A stretch of 15,634 bases of DNA. Source: Marinilabiliaceae bacterium. GTDB lineage: Bacteria; Bacteroidota; Bacteroidia; Bacteroidales; Marinilabiliaceae. The stretch lies in the NCBI GenBank assembly GCA_027010905.1, contig JALVBA010000368.1:1-15634 (forward strand), written 5' to 3'. The position numbers and the translations under genes were made by a program. Positions 1 to 7,122 of this stretch are shown in pieces. Under the pieces are notes generated by a model that was not told the DNA's origin, searched no databases, and saw only the letters and a program-made list of their open reading frames with translations. The number at the start of each line of letters is the position of its first letter. Positions within the stretch are counted from its first letter, which is position 1.

Positions 1-84
1 GACGTGTTCGGGATTAATCCATACTATGCTAAAAATAAAAAGAGATTGGACAAACTATTGTATTTTGGTACTATTGCCGCTTAA
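1..84 (+). CDS. C-terminal end of an unrecognised protein (partial)
   Basis: The first frame is open from the window edge to a TAA at 82-84 and would encode the last 27 residues of a protein (ending in YFGTIAA). The codons look natural and the fragment is rich in Lys, Tyr and Leu, but it is too short to assign a family. No terminator-like hairpin is visible after it. It lies on the same strand as the lipid kinase gene 150 bp downstream. It may be only a chance open stretch. Confidence 0.4.
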   Translation, partial: DVFGINPYYAKNKKRLDKLLYFGTIAA

Positions 85-234
85 GTTTATAACGGAGTAT
101 TGTTTTAAAAAAGTCAGTTAAAAAAGAATTTCTATTTTCGTGAATAATATAGCCATCAAATTTAGAATTTAAACTATATTTATAAACGATAGAGAATTAT
201 TAAGAGTTGTAGATTGTGTAAATTCCAGCCATAA

Positions 235-1104
235 ATGGTAAAAAAAGTATTGGTATTGATAAACCCCATATCCGGGGTGGGAAAGCAGAAGGTTATTGAA
301 AATCTTATTGGTGATAACATTGACTCTTTATTGTTAAGTGTGGATATTAAATACACACAATACCGGGCTCACGCTAACAAACTGGCCAAAGAGGCTGTTG
401 GAAGGTACGATATTGTTGTTGCGGTAGGCGGAGACGGAACCGTAAATGAGGTTGGTTCTGCACTAATAGGAACTGACACTGCACTGGCCATTATTCCTAC
501 CGGATCAGGCAATGGATTGGCCCGATACCTGAAGATTCCTTTAAATCCTCAAAAAGCAGTTAAACTGTTAAACCGGCTTCAGACTAGATGTATTGATACA
601 ATAAAAATAAATGAGTTCTACTCTCTTAATGTCGCAGGAGTTGGGTTTGATGCTCATATAAGCCATCTATTTGCCAAAAGTAAACATCGGGGTATAGCTA
701 CATACATAAAGGTAGTTGCTGCAGAATTTACCACTTATAAGCCCACAAAATATCATTTAACAATTGATAACGAAGAATTGAATATAAAGGCATACCTGAT
801 AAGTTTTGCCAACTCATCGCAGTATGGCAACAATATCTTCATAGCTCCCGATGCTGAAATTGATGACGGACTTATTGATGTATGCATCATTAATGGATTT
901 CCGAAGATTGCGGCTCCTGCTATGCTAATTTCAATGCTTCGAAAAAATAACATCAGAGGATTTCTTGACAGAATAGTGAAAGCCAAAAATATTACCATTG
1001 ATCACCCCAACGAACTATCGGGTCATGTTGACGGTGAGCCCGTTTTTTTTGGAAAGAGGGTGACTATTAAAATCAACCCTCTCTCTCTTAAAGTTATTGT
1101 TTAG
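235..1104 (+). CDS. Diacylglycerol kinase family lipid kinase (YegS/DgkB/BmrU type)
   Basis: Soluble lipid kinase of 289 residues that probably phosphorylates diacylglycerol or a related lipid at the inner face of the membrane, using ATP. The fold markers are clear: an N-terminal strand followed by NPISG (residues 10-14), the nucleotide-binding GGDGTVNEV motif (65-73), and PTGSGNGLAR (88-97). The C-terminal half is the beta-rich lobe with DDGLIDVCI and ends in a HVDGEPV-type motif, as expected for the family, and the length of about 290-300 residues is normal. The start is the first ATG of the frame; no Shine-Dalgarno site and no TAnnTTTG promoter element is evident in the 150 bp upstream. 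The substrate cannot be told from sequence: family members act on diacylglycerol, phosphatidylglycerol or sphingoid lipids, and Bacteroidetes make sphingolipids, so a sphingosine-kinase-like role is possible. It is distinct from the DgkA-type membrane enzyme at 4506-4895. Confidence 0.9.
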   Translation: MVKKVLVLINPISGVGKQKVIENLIGDNIDSLLLSVDIKYTQYRAHANKLAKEAVGRYDIVVAVGGDGTVNEVGSALIGTDTALAIIPTGSGNGLARYLKIPLNPQKAVKLLNRLQTRCIDTIKINEFYSLNVAGVGFDAHISHLFAKSKHRGIATYIKVVAAEFTTYKPTKYHLTIDNEELNIKAYLISFANSSQYGNNIFIAPDAEIDDGLIDVCIINGFPKIAAPAMLISMLRKNNIRGFLDRIVKAKNITIDHPNELSGHVDGEPVFFGKRVTIKINPLSLKVIV

Positions 1105-1234
1105 AGCAATAAACTCCTACGGCTAAATACTTTTTTTAGGTACCACAAGTGAAGTTATCATATTTTTTGAATAAAATCACAGATGAAGAGTTTTTAATCT
1201 GCATTAATTACCCTTTTCAATGCAATTTAGTTAT

Positions 1235-1262
1235 TATTTAACCTCTTTTAAGAGGTTAAATA
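1235..1262. promoter_or_regulatory. 28-bp near-perfect palindrome upstream of the AsmA-family gene (possible operator)
   Basis: Arms 1235-1247 (TATTTAACCTCTT) and 1250-1262 are exact reverse complements over 13 bp, separated by two T. The centre is about 36 bp upstream of the -7 element at 1285-1292, so the right arm reaches where a -33 element would sit. There is no T run after either side, so it does not look like an intrinsic terminator for the lipid kinase gene. A binding site for a dimeric regulator is the best inference; a transcript-stabilising hairpin is the alternative. Confidence 0.5.
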
Positions 1263-1284
1263 TGTAGGGCACTCTAAGTTTTTA

Positions 1285-1292
1285 TATATTTG
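1285..1292 (+). promoter_or_regulatory. Bacteroidetes -7 promoter element (TATATTTG) for the AsmA-family gene
   Basis: An exact match to TAnnTTTG lies 25 bp before the ATG at 1318, giving a predicted 5' leader of about 20 bases. No TTG is seen at the usual -33 distance; that position is occupied by the end of the palindrome at 1235-1262. Confidence 0.55.
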
Positions 1293-1317
1293 TACAAGAT
1301 GTATAAAAATATAATAC

Positions 1318-3816
1318 ATGAAAAAGTTTCTTAAAATATTTTCAATTACTGTTTTATCATTTATTATCCTCTTATTAATACTACCATTCTTCTTTAAAGG
1401 AAAGGTAGAAAAGTTAATTAACGAAGAGATAAACAACAGTGTAAATGCAAAGGTTAGCTACAATAAAGTATCTCTCTCGCTATTACGCAATTTCCCCAAC
1501 TTTAGCGTTCATCTTAATGGGTTAACCATTTCGGGTAAGGATAGTTTTGACGGTGACACCCTCTTGTCTCTTAATCGCTTTGCCATTGTTGTAGATATCA
1601 GCAGTGCTTTTTCTGATGTAATTGAGGTTAAAGAGGTAGTTATCGACCATCCGGAAATTTATGCCAAAGTACTGCCTGACTCTACTGCTAACTGGGATAT
1701 TATGATAGAGACAGAGGATAAAGAGCCTCTGCCTGAAGATAGCGAAGCATCCGACGTAACTGCTCGTATTAACTCTTTCAAGGTTGTGAATGGGATGGTA
1801 AAATATGATGACCTTACCTCCGATATGAATGCAGAGGTAGATGGGTTTAACCTCTCTCTTTCAGGTGATATGTCTGAAAAGATAACCGAGCTCTCTTTCA
1901 ATAGCAGTATAGATGCTGTTACAGTAAAAATGGATGGAGTTAAGTATATGAACAGGGCTAAGGTGTGGCTTGATGCTAAAATAAAAGCTGACTTAGAGAG
2001 TATGGTTTTTACTATGCTTGATAATGAATTAAGCCTTAACGGACTGGCACTCGGGATAGAAGGTTCTGTTCAACCAAAGGAGGAGTCAACAGCAATTGAT
2101 CTTACAGTTTCCGCAAAAAAATCTGACCTAAAAACACTACTTACCCTTGTACCGGAGGTCTACCTTAAAGATATTGAAGATGTAGAAACCTCGGGTAACT
2201 TCTCTTTTGTGACTAGGGTAAAAGGGGATTTTGTTGATGCAGATAACCTTCCTGCTTTCAACGTCGACCTATCTGTTAACGATGGAAAAGTACAGTACCC
2301 CGACCTGCCTGAATCGATTGAAGATATTAATATCCGCTGTATGATTGATAATCTCGGAGGTTCAGCTGACGGCACAGTTACCAATGTGGAGAAATTTCAT
2401 TTCGTACTGGCAGGAAACCCGTTTGATGCAGGAATAAAGATTATCCATCCTGTTACAAATCCGGCATTTAGCGGTAAGGCAGTTGGAAAGATTAATTTGA
2501 GTTCTCTCTCAAATGCGATTCCTATCGACAGCTTTACTATAAAAGGCATTATCACTACCGACCTTATTATTGACGGCGATTACAGTATGATTGAGAAGGA
2601 GGCCTACGAGGATATCAAGGCTAATGGAAGTGCTGCGATGAAGGATTTCTTCTATTCGGACAGCGACCTGCCTAAAGGTGTCTCTATTGATATTGCCGAG
2701 ATGGTGTTTACTCCTCGTTATATGCAGCTTAAGTCATTTAACAGCCGTATGGGTAGAAGTGATTTTAGCATGACAGGCAAGCTGGAAAATTATCTCTCAT
2801 ACGTACTGAAAGATGGTACACTCAAAGGGAAATTGAATCACTACTCAAAACTGATTGATGCAAATGATTTGATGACCATGAGTAGTTTGGAGGGTAGTAC
2901 CACTGAGGACTCTGTTACGGCAGAGGTGGTGATTGTACCAAAAAATATCAATTTTATCCTTAACTCTAAAATAGACAAGATTCTGTACGACAAGCTTACT
3001 ATCACAAACAGTAAGGGTAAAGTTACTATAATTGACGGAAAGGTCATCTTAGACGGCCTCAACATGGCTCTTCTTGACGGAGCAATAAATCTAACAGGTC
3101 AGTACAGTACTCATGATGTTACTAAGCCCTTTGTTGATTTTGATGTCAAAGCAACCAATATTGACATAAACAGGGCTGCTCACTCCTTCAGTGTGGTAGA
3201 CTCAATAGTGCCGATTGCAAAAAATGCTCAAGGAAAAGTCTCTGCCGGATTCAAATATTACAGCCTTTTGGGTAAAGATACATCTCCCATTATCTCTTCT
3301 GTCGATGGAGGGGGGAATCTGAAGTCAAAAGGAATAGAAATCTCCGATTCCAAAATACAGAATGGTATAGCAGCTATGCTGAAAAATGAGAGATACAAAA
3401 AGATGGTGGCAAAGGATCTGAACGTTAACTTTAAACTTGACAAAGGGAGTCTGATTGTTGAGCCATTTACAGCTAACATCTACAATAAAGAGTTGAAAAT
3501 TCAGGGAAAGCAAGGACTTGACCAGACGATAGATTATAAGCTTATAATGCCGGTCAGTCGTAAGGAGCTGGCAACTCTTGCGGGATTTCTTGGAGGTGCA
3601 ATTCCAACCTCGGGCGACGATGTGCCTATAGATATTATTGTTAAAGGCACAACCAAAGATCCGAAAATAAGTCTTAATCTGGATAAGGCTAAAGAGGTAT
3701 TGGGTAAAGAGCTGACTAAGGAGGCCGACAAAGCAATTGATGAGCTTATTAAGGATGAGAATGTGAAAAAGCAGGTTAAAGACTTGAAGAAAAAATTGGG
3801 AAATATCTTTAAGTAA
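1318..3816 (+). CDS. AsmA family protein (inner-membrane-anchored, periplasmic)
   Basis: Protein of 832 residues. An N-terminal membrane anchor (about residues 8-27) is followed at once by the AsmA-type opening, with FFKGKVEKLIN, VSYNKVSLSLLRNFPNF and LNGLTISG. The middle is a long series of alternating short beta strands (Asp/Ser/Gly rich), as expected of the lipid-transfer groove fold of the AsmA/TamB superfamily. Near the C-terminus is the conserved AsmA_2-like stretch with YKLIMPVSRKEL and the VDIIVKGT-like segment (here IDIIVKGTTKDPKISL), then a Lys/Asp-rich helix ending in KKLGNIFK. Members of this superfamily bridge the periplasm and are implicated in moving phospholipids to the outer membrane; that role is inferred for this protein. 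The gene has its own promoter (1285-1292) and a palindrome upstream, and is followed by a structured repeat. The ATG at 1318 is supported by the promoter spacing and the anchor position. Confidence 0.88.
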   Translation: MKKFLKIFSITVLSFIILLLILPFFFKGKVEKLINEEINNSVNAKVSYNKVSLSLLRNFPNFSVHLNGLTISGKDSFDGDTLLSLNRFAIVVDISSAFSDVIEVKEVVIDHPEIYAKVLPDSTANWDIMIETEDKEPLPEDSEASDVTARINSFKVVNGMVKYDDLTSDMNAEVDGFNLSLSGDMSEKITELSFNSSIDAVTVKMDGVKYMNRAKVWLDAKIKADLESMVFTMLDNELSLNGLALGIEGSVQPKEESTAIDLTVSAKKSDLKTLLTLVPEVYLKDIEDVETSGNFSFVTRVKGDFVDADNLPAFNVDLSVNDGKVQYPDLPESIEDINIRCMIDNLGGSADGTVTNVEKFHFVLAGNPFDAGIKIIHPVTNPAFSGKAVGKINLSSLSNAIPIDSFTIKGIITTDLIIDGDYSMIEKEAYEDIKANGSAAMKDFFYSDSDLPKGVSIDIAEMVFTPRYMQLKSFNSRMGRSDFSMTGKLENYLSYVLKDGTLKGKLNHYSKLIDANDLMTMSSLEGSTTEDSVTAEVVIVPKNINFILNSKIDKILYDKLTITNSKGKVTIIDGKVILDGLNMALLDGAINLTGQYSTHDVTKPFVDFDVKATNIDINRAAHSFSVVDSIVPIAKNAQGKVSAGFKYYSLLGKDTSPIISSVDGGGNLKSKGIEISDSKIQNGIAAMLKNERYKKMVAKDLNVNFKLDKGSLIVEPFTANIYNKELKIQGKQGLDQTIDYKLIMPVSRKELATLAGFLGGAIPTSGDDVPIDIIVKGTTKDPKISLNLDKAKEVLGKELTKEADKAIDELIKDENVKKQVKDLKKKLGNIFK

Positions 3817-3830
3817 ATACTAACCTGAAT

Positions 3831-3990
3831 AATTCATCACGCAAAGACGCAAAGACGCAAAAGCGCAAAGTGTAGATAAAGAGTAAGATGGCAAATCAAA
3901 TTGATTGAACTTACTAATATTGAATATTTTGAGCATGAGTTATTAATTTACTTACTCTTTGTGACTTAGCGCCTTTGCGAGAAAATTCAT
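3831..3990. repeat. Structured intergenic repeat with CGCAAAGAC units, possible MITE-like element
   Basis: The left side holds four head-to-tail units of GCAAAGAC type (3841-3871). The right side carries an inverted, diverged copy (3951-3980): 3840-3850 pairs with 3969-3979 with one mismatch, and AAAGAGTAAG at 3878-3887 pairs exactly with 3951-3960 around a 63-base loop. The heptamer AATTCAT occurs in direct orientation at both edges (3831-3837 and 3984-3990), which could be a target-site duplication of an element spanning 3838-3983. No protein-coding frame is evident. It fills the gap between the AsmA and DUF2721 genes. Confidence 0.55.
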
Positions 3991-4053
3991 GAATACTGCA
4001 GGCTAAATTAAAATAACCATTCAACCATAGAACAACCGTCTATCCATAGAATC

Positions 4054-4446
4054 ATGTTCGAATTAACCATAACAACACCAGCACTACTGTTTTCCGCAGT
4101 ATCCTTAATACTACTTGCATACACAAATAGATTTTTGGCCTATGCTCAAATTGTTAGAACCCTCTATTCAGGATATAAGAAGAACAAAGATAATGTTCTT
4201 CTTGGACAGATTAAGAATTTGAGAAGAAGACTTAACCTTATAAAATGGATGCAGATAATGGGTGTAATAAGCCTCTTTATGAGTATCTCTTCTACCCTCT
4301 TAATCTACCTCCACATGAATATAGCAGGCTCAGTAACCTTTATCCTTGCTCTTGTAGGAATGATTGTTTCACTGACTCTATCGATATGGGAGATTCAGAT
4401 TTCCGTGGTTGCACTTAACCTGCATATTGAAGATATGGAGAAGTAG
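4054..4446 (+). CDS. DUF2721 family integral membrane protein
   Basis: Small membrane protein of 130 residues matching the DUF2721 pattern: a first hydrophobic segment (about residues 5-24), a positively charged loop with LRRRLNLIK, then two long hydrophobic segments (about 66-87 and 91-113) and the closing SIWEIQISVVALNLHIEDM, which is typical of the family. The function of the family is unknown. The gene faces the minus-strand lipid kinase with 59 bp between stops. No TAnnTTTG element is seen in front of it, and the region upstream is the repeat element, so it may be read from a weak or unusual promoter. The ATG is the first of the frame and gives the normal family length. Confidence 0.85.
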   Translation: MFELTITTPALLFSAVSLILLAYTNRFLAYAQIVRTLYSGYKKNKDNVLLGQIKNLRRRLNLIKWMQIMGVISLFMSISSTLLIYLHMNIAGSVTFILALVGMIVSLTLSIWEIQISVVALNLHIEDMEK

Positions 4447-4505
4447 GTTGTCTTCACCCTCTCACCTGAAGTCATCTGACAAGCAATTATTATACAGCAA
4501 TTCTT

Positions 4506-4895
4506 TCAAAACAACATAATAATCTTTGGCAAAAAAATTATCAATCCGGTAATTATGGCAATTATGGCACTTGCAAGAACACCGGCAGCACCAAGGTCTT
4601 TCACCTTTTTAATGGCATCTTGTTTTGACGGAGAGACGTAATCAGCAAGATTCTCAATGGCTGTATTCATAATTTCAAATGCAAAAACAAGACCTATAAC
4701 GATGGTGAGAATCAGCCATTCAGTTAAAGAGATTTCAAGAAAGAGACCCATGGCAATAACAATAATGGCTGCCATGGTATGCACTCTGGCATTTACCTCC
4801 TCAGTAATCAGAGTCTTAAATCCGTTTAGCGCATACCCAAAACTGTGATAAAGCCTTATGATAAAGCCTTTTTTCTTTTGCTCTGGTATTATCAT
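4506..4895 (-). CDS. dgkA: DgkA-type integral membrane lipid kinase (diacylglycerol or undecaprenol kinase)
   Basis: Protein of 129 residues with the architecture of prokaryotic DgkA: an N-terminal amphipathic surface helix (FHSFGYALNGFKTL-like, here residues 14-30) and three membrane helices (about 40-56, 60-80 and 103-123). The catalytic signature FEIMNTAIENLADYV (73-87) contains the conserved Glu-x-x-Asn-Thr-Ala-x-Glu and an Asp. E34 and N35 match the ExN pair of the first helix, and KDLGAAGVL (99-107) is the conserved loop. Family members phosphorylate diacylglycerol (E. coli DgkA) or undecaprenol (Gram-positive enzymes); the FE(I/L)xNTAIE form with KVKDLGAAGVL is closer to the latter group as I recall it, so recycling of the cell-wall carrier lipid is a reasonable inference. 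The gene is divergent from the glycosyltransferase, with 116 bp between start codons. Confidence 0.88.
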   Translation of the reverse strand: MIIPEQKKKGFIIRLYHSFGYALNGFKTLITEEVNARVHTMAAIIVIAMGLFLEISLTEWLILTIVIGLVFAFEIMNTAIENLADYVSPSKQDAIKKVKDLGAAGVLASAIIAIITGLIIFLPKIIMLF

Positions 4896-4985
4896 TCTTG
4901 CATCTTGTATCTTGTAAAAATCAACTGCAAGTTACGAACTAATATTTAGCCAAAAAAATTTAACCGATATCCTGTGGATTCTTAC

Positions 4986-4993
4986 TATCTTTG
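4986..4993 (+). promoter_or_regulatory. Bacteroidetes -7 promoter element (TATCTTTG) for the glycosyltransferase gene
   Basis: An exact TAnnTTTG match lies 18 bp before the ATG at 5012, predicting a very short leader of about 12 bases. The longer reading frame that begins with TTG at 4991 would start inside this element, which argues for the ATG. No clear -33 TTG is visible. Confidence 0.6.
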
Positions 4994-5011
4994 CATCAAA
5001 ACAAGTTCGAT

Positions 5012-6010
5012 ATGCCAAGATTTTCTGTAATTATCCCTATATATAATCGTCCTGATGAAATTGTAGAGCTATTGGACTCATTAACTCTACAGTCGCACAA
5101 GAGCGATATTGAAGTTATTCTGGTGGAGGATGGATCGGAAAGGCCGTGCGAAAAGGAGATACAATGTTACTTCAAGGAACTCGATATTAAATATATAGTT
5201 CAGGAAAATGGTGGCCCCGGATTGGCTAGAAACAGGGGAGCTGAGGAGGCCAATGGAGAGTATCTGATATTTTTTGATTCTGACTGTATTATTCCGGCCG
5301 ACTATTTTAAGATAGTAAATGCTCACCTTCCGGAAAATGGTTTGGGTATGTTTGGCGGACCCGACAAAGAGCACTCTTTTTTCACCCCAATACAAAAAGC
5401 TATCTCCTACTCCATGACCTCTTTTCTTACTACCGGAGGAATCAGAGGAGGCAAAGAGAAGATGGACAGGTTTTATCCCCGCAGCTTCAATATGGGAATT
5501 AGAAGAGAGATATTTAAAAAACTTAATGGTTTCTCAGATATGCGTTTTGGGGAAGATTTGGACTTAAGTATGAGAGCTTTTGAACAGGATATTTCAGTAG
5601 GCCTCATTGTAAAAGCCTCAGTTTACCACAAACGAAGAACCAATTTCAATGCTTTTTTCAAGCAGGTGTTTAACTCAGGCGTAGCACGAATAAACCTCAC
5701 ACTAAAGCATAAAAATACACTTAAGCCTGTTCATTTTCTGCCTGCAGCATTTACAATTGGTTATCCTCTGCTGTTATTTGCCGGCCTCTATCTGCATAGC
5801 CTATTCTTATACCTCTTTTTGGCTTTTCCATTTATCATCTTTATTGAGTCGCTATTAAAGATGAAAAGCATAGTTGTAGCACTACTAAGCATTATTGCCA
5901 GTACAATTCAGTTGTTTGGTTACGGCTCAGGCTTTATCTATGCCTTTTGGAAACGCATTGTATTAAAGAGAGGTGCATTCAGCAGTTTCGTAAAAAACTT
6001 TTACGATTAG
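5012..6010 (+). CDS. Family 2 glycosyltransferase with C-terminal membrane segments
   Basis: Protein of 332 residues. The N-terminal GT-A domain shows FSVIIPIYNRP (about 4-14), the nucleotide-binding VEDGS (38-42), GPGLARNRG (68-76), the metal-binding FFDSDC with DSD at 89-91, and the catalytic-base region FGEDLDLSMR (E181-D182). After residue 240 come about two or three hydrophobic segments, so the enzyme is membrane anchored with its active site in the cytoplasm and likely uses a lipid-linked or membrane acceptor. The acceptor and sugar cannot be predicted. The start is ATG 5012 rather than the upstream TTG at 4991, because the TTG lies inside the -7 promoter element and the GT2 fold begins right after the ATG. 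It stands alone, not in a polysaccharide cluster. Its TAG overlaps the stop codon of the small convergent gene at 6007. Confidence 0.88.
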   Translation: MPRFSVIIPIYNRPDEIVELLDSLTLQSHKSDIEVILVEDGSERPCEKEIQCYFKELDIKYIVQENGGPGLARNRGAEEANGEYLIFFDSDCIIPADYFKIVNAHLPENGLGMFGGPDKEHSFFTPIQKAISYSMTSFLTTGGIRGGKEKMDRFYPRSFNMGIRREIFKKLNGFSDMRFGEDLDLSMRAFEQDISVGLIVKASVYHKRRTNFNAFFKQVFNSGVARINLTLKHKNTLKPVHFLPAAFTIGYPLLLFAGLYLHSLFLYLFLAFPFIIFIESLLKMKSIVVALLSIIASTIQLFGYGSGFIYAFWKRIVLKRGAFSSFVKNFYD

Positions 6011-6207
6011 TTTAGCACTACCCCCTCTTTACCCACAACGGCATATACTCTGCCGTACTGCTTAACAAATTCGGTAACTAAAACAGAAGGTTTATTATCA
6101 ATTTTTGAGAACATACTGTCCGGTAACTCATCAAATACATTCAGCCAGTAAGTTGCTTCTGATTCAGCAGAAATTTTTGAGTTTAATAGAGTAAATAATT
6201 CATTCAT
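6007..6207 (-). CDS. Small hypothetical protein, 66 residues
   Basis: I do not recognise this protein. The frame can be extended three codons to a TTG at 6216, but the ATG at 6207 is the better start. The composition is that of a real soluble protein: a helical, acidic N-terminal half (ELFTLLNSKISAESEATYW), then VFDELPDSMFSKIDNKPSVLV and a C-terminal strand-rich YGRVYAVVGKEGVVLN. No signal peptide or membrane segment is present. Its stop TAA (6009-6007) overlaps the TAG of the convergent glycosyltransferase (6008-6010). It lies 56 bp downstream of the sigma factor gene on the same strand and could be co-transcribed with it unless the hairpin at 6244-6274 stops transcription. Confidence 0.6.
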   Translation of the reverse strand: MNELFTLLNSKISAESEATYWLNVFDELPDSMFSKIDNKPSVLVTEFVKQYGRVYAVVGKEGVVLN

Positions 6208-6243
6208 AGGCGTCAAATTACTATTATATCACAATAACGCCAG

Positions 6244-6274
6244 CAATTAATTATTATTGCATGCTAATTAATTG
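6244..6274 (-). terminator. AT-rich hairpin at the 3' end of the sigma factor gene
   Basis: Ten-base arms CAATTAATTA (6244-6253) and TAATTAATTG (6265-6274) are exact reverse complements around an 11-base loop that contains the palindrome GCATGC. The stem covers the last codons and stop of the sigma factor gene. It lacks a GC-rich stem and a real T run, so it may be a weak terminator, an RNA-end protector or a protein site. Confidence 0.3.
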
Positions 6275-6857
6275 ATAATGAAATATTTTTTTCTTCTGCA
6301 AGTTTACGCAAATTAATTATGGCATAACGCATACGTCCTAAGGCAGTATTTATACTCACCCCTAACTCCTCAGCTATCTCTTTAAAACTTAGCTCCTTGT
6401 AATGCCTCAACTCCAATACTTTCTTTTGCGAATCAGGCAGTAGAGAGACCAGTTCGGAAACATCTTTTAAAATCTGATCATAAACAATCTTATCCTCAAC
6501 AGGCTTTGCTGAGTATTTAGGCTGATTGAAGAGATCAAAATCAAAATTATCGTTTGATACTAATGCCAGATGCTTCTCTTTTCTGTAGTGATCGATAATC
6601 AGGTTATGACCTATCCGCATAACCCACGAAGAAAATTTACCATTCTCGGAGTAACGTCCCGCTTTTAGCGAATGTATAACCTTAACTATAGTGTCCTGAA
6701 ATACATCTTCAGCCAGCTCACGCTGCTTAACACATATTAGTATATAGGTAAAGATTTTATTTTTATGCCTGTCTATTAAGACATCAATGCACTTTGAATT
6801 GCCTGATATGTATCCCTTTACAAGTGATTCATCAGTGAGCTTTTTTAATTCTCTCAT
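6264..6857 (-). CDS. ECF-type RNA polymerase sigma factor (sigma-70 family)
   Basis: Protein of 197 residues with the two-domain ECF layout. Sigma region 2 spans about residues 20-95, with the core-binding and -10-recognition segments LAEDVFQDTIVKVIHSL (48-64) and FSSWVMRIGHNLIIDHYRK (75-93). After a linker comes region 4 (about 128-185), whose helix-turn-helix is ELSFKEIAEELGVSINTALGRMRYAI (155-180). This matches the RpoE-like sigma factors common in Bacteroidetes. No anti-sigma gene (FecR-like or zinc-finger type) or TonB/SusC gene adjoins it, so it is not the usual transport-linked ECF pair. Upstream 265 bp is shared with the divergent uvrA; no confident promoter was found for this gene. 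Its targets are unknown. Confidence 0.9.
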   Translation of the reverse strand: MRELKKLTDESLVKGYISGNSKCIDVLIDRHKNKIFTYILICVKQRELAEDVFQDTIVKVIHSLKAGRYSENGKFSSWVMRIGHNLIIDHYRKEKHLALVSNDNFDFDLFNQPKYSAKPVEDKIVYDQILKDVSELVSLLPDSQKKVLELRHYKELSFKEIAEELGVSINTALGRMRYAIINLRKLAEEKNISLSIN

Positions 6858-7085
6858 GACTAATTATTATTGTTTCGAGTAAAGGTGTTCCTATAAGCAA
6901 TTCATTTTAGAGGTTTGTAAACAGATTATAAAACGTGAAAAAACTAAAATTTCTTAAATTTACCAAATAAATCGTTAACAATTTTTCACATTAATGTTAT
7001 ACGCAATAATTTCTAAGATGTTACATCGGTCTGTTTTTGGCTTAAAATTAGACTTTCAACCTTCCTCTTTTTACTCTATTTGAGT

Positions 7086-7093
7086 TATCTTTG
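7086..7093 (+). promoter_or_regulatory. Bacteroidetes -7 promoter element (TATCTTTG) for uvrA
   Basis: An exact TAnnTTTG match lies 29 bp before the ATG at 7123, giving a predicted leader of about 24 bases. The region about 20 bp upstream is T/C rich but has no clear TTG. No LexA-type box was recognised. Confidence 0.6.
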
Positions 7094-7122
7094 CCGATTA
7101 ACAAATATTTATAGTACCCGAC

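Noticed and set aside
3841..3871. CRISPR-like array from the GCAAAGAC repeats
   Set aside because: The units are 8-9 bp, directly abutting and without spacers, and no cas genes are nearby.
4991..5011. TTG start for the glycosyltransferase
   Set aside because: The TTG is the last part of the -7 promoter element TATCTTTG, so it would lie upstream of the transcript start. The GT2 fold begins at the ATG.
6870..6890. GGAAC...CGAAA on the minus strand as an ECF-type autoregulatory promoter of the sigma gene
   Set aside because: The spacing between the two motifs is about 9 bases instead of the 16-17 needed.
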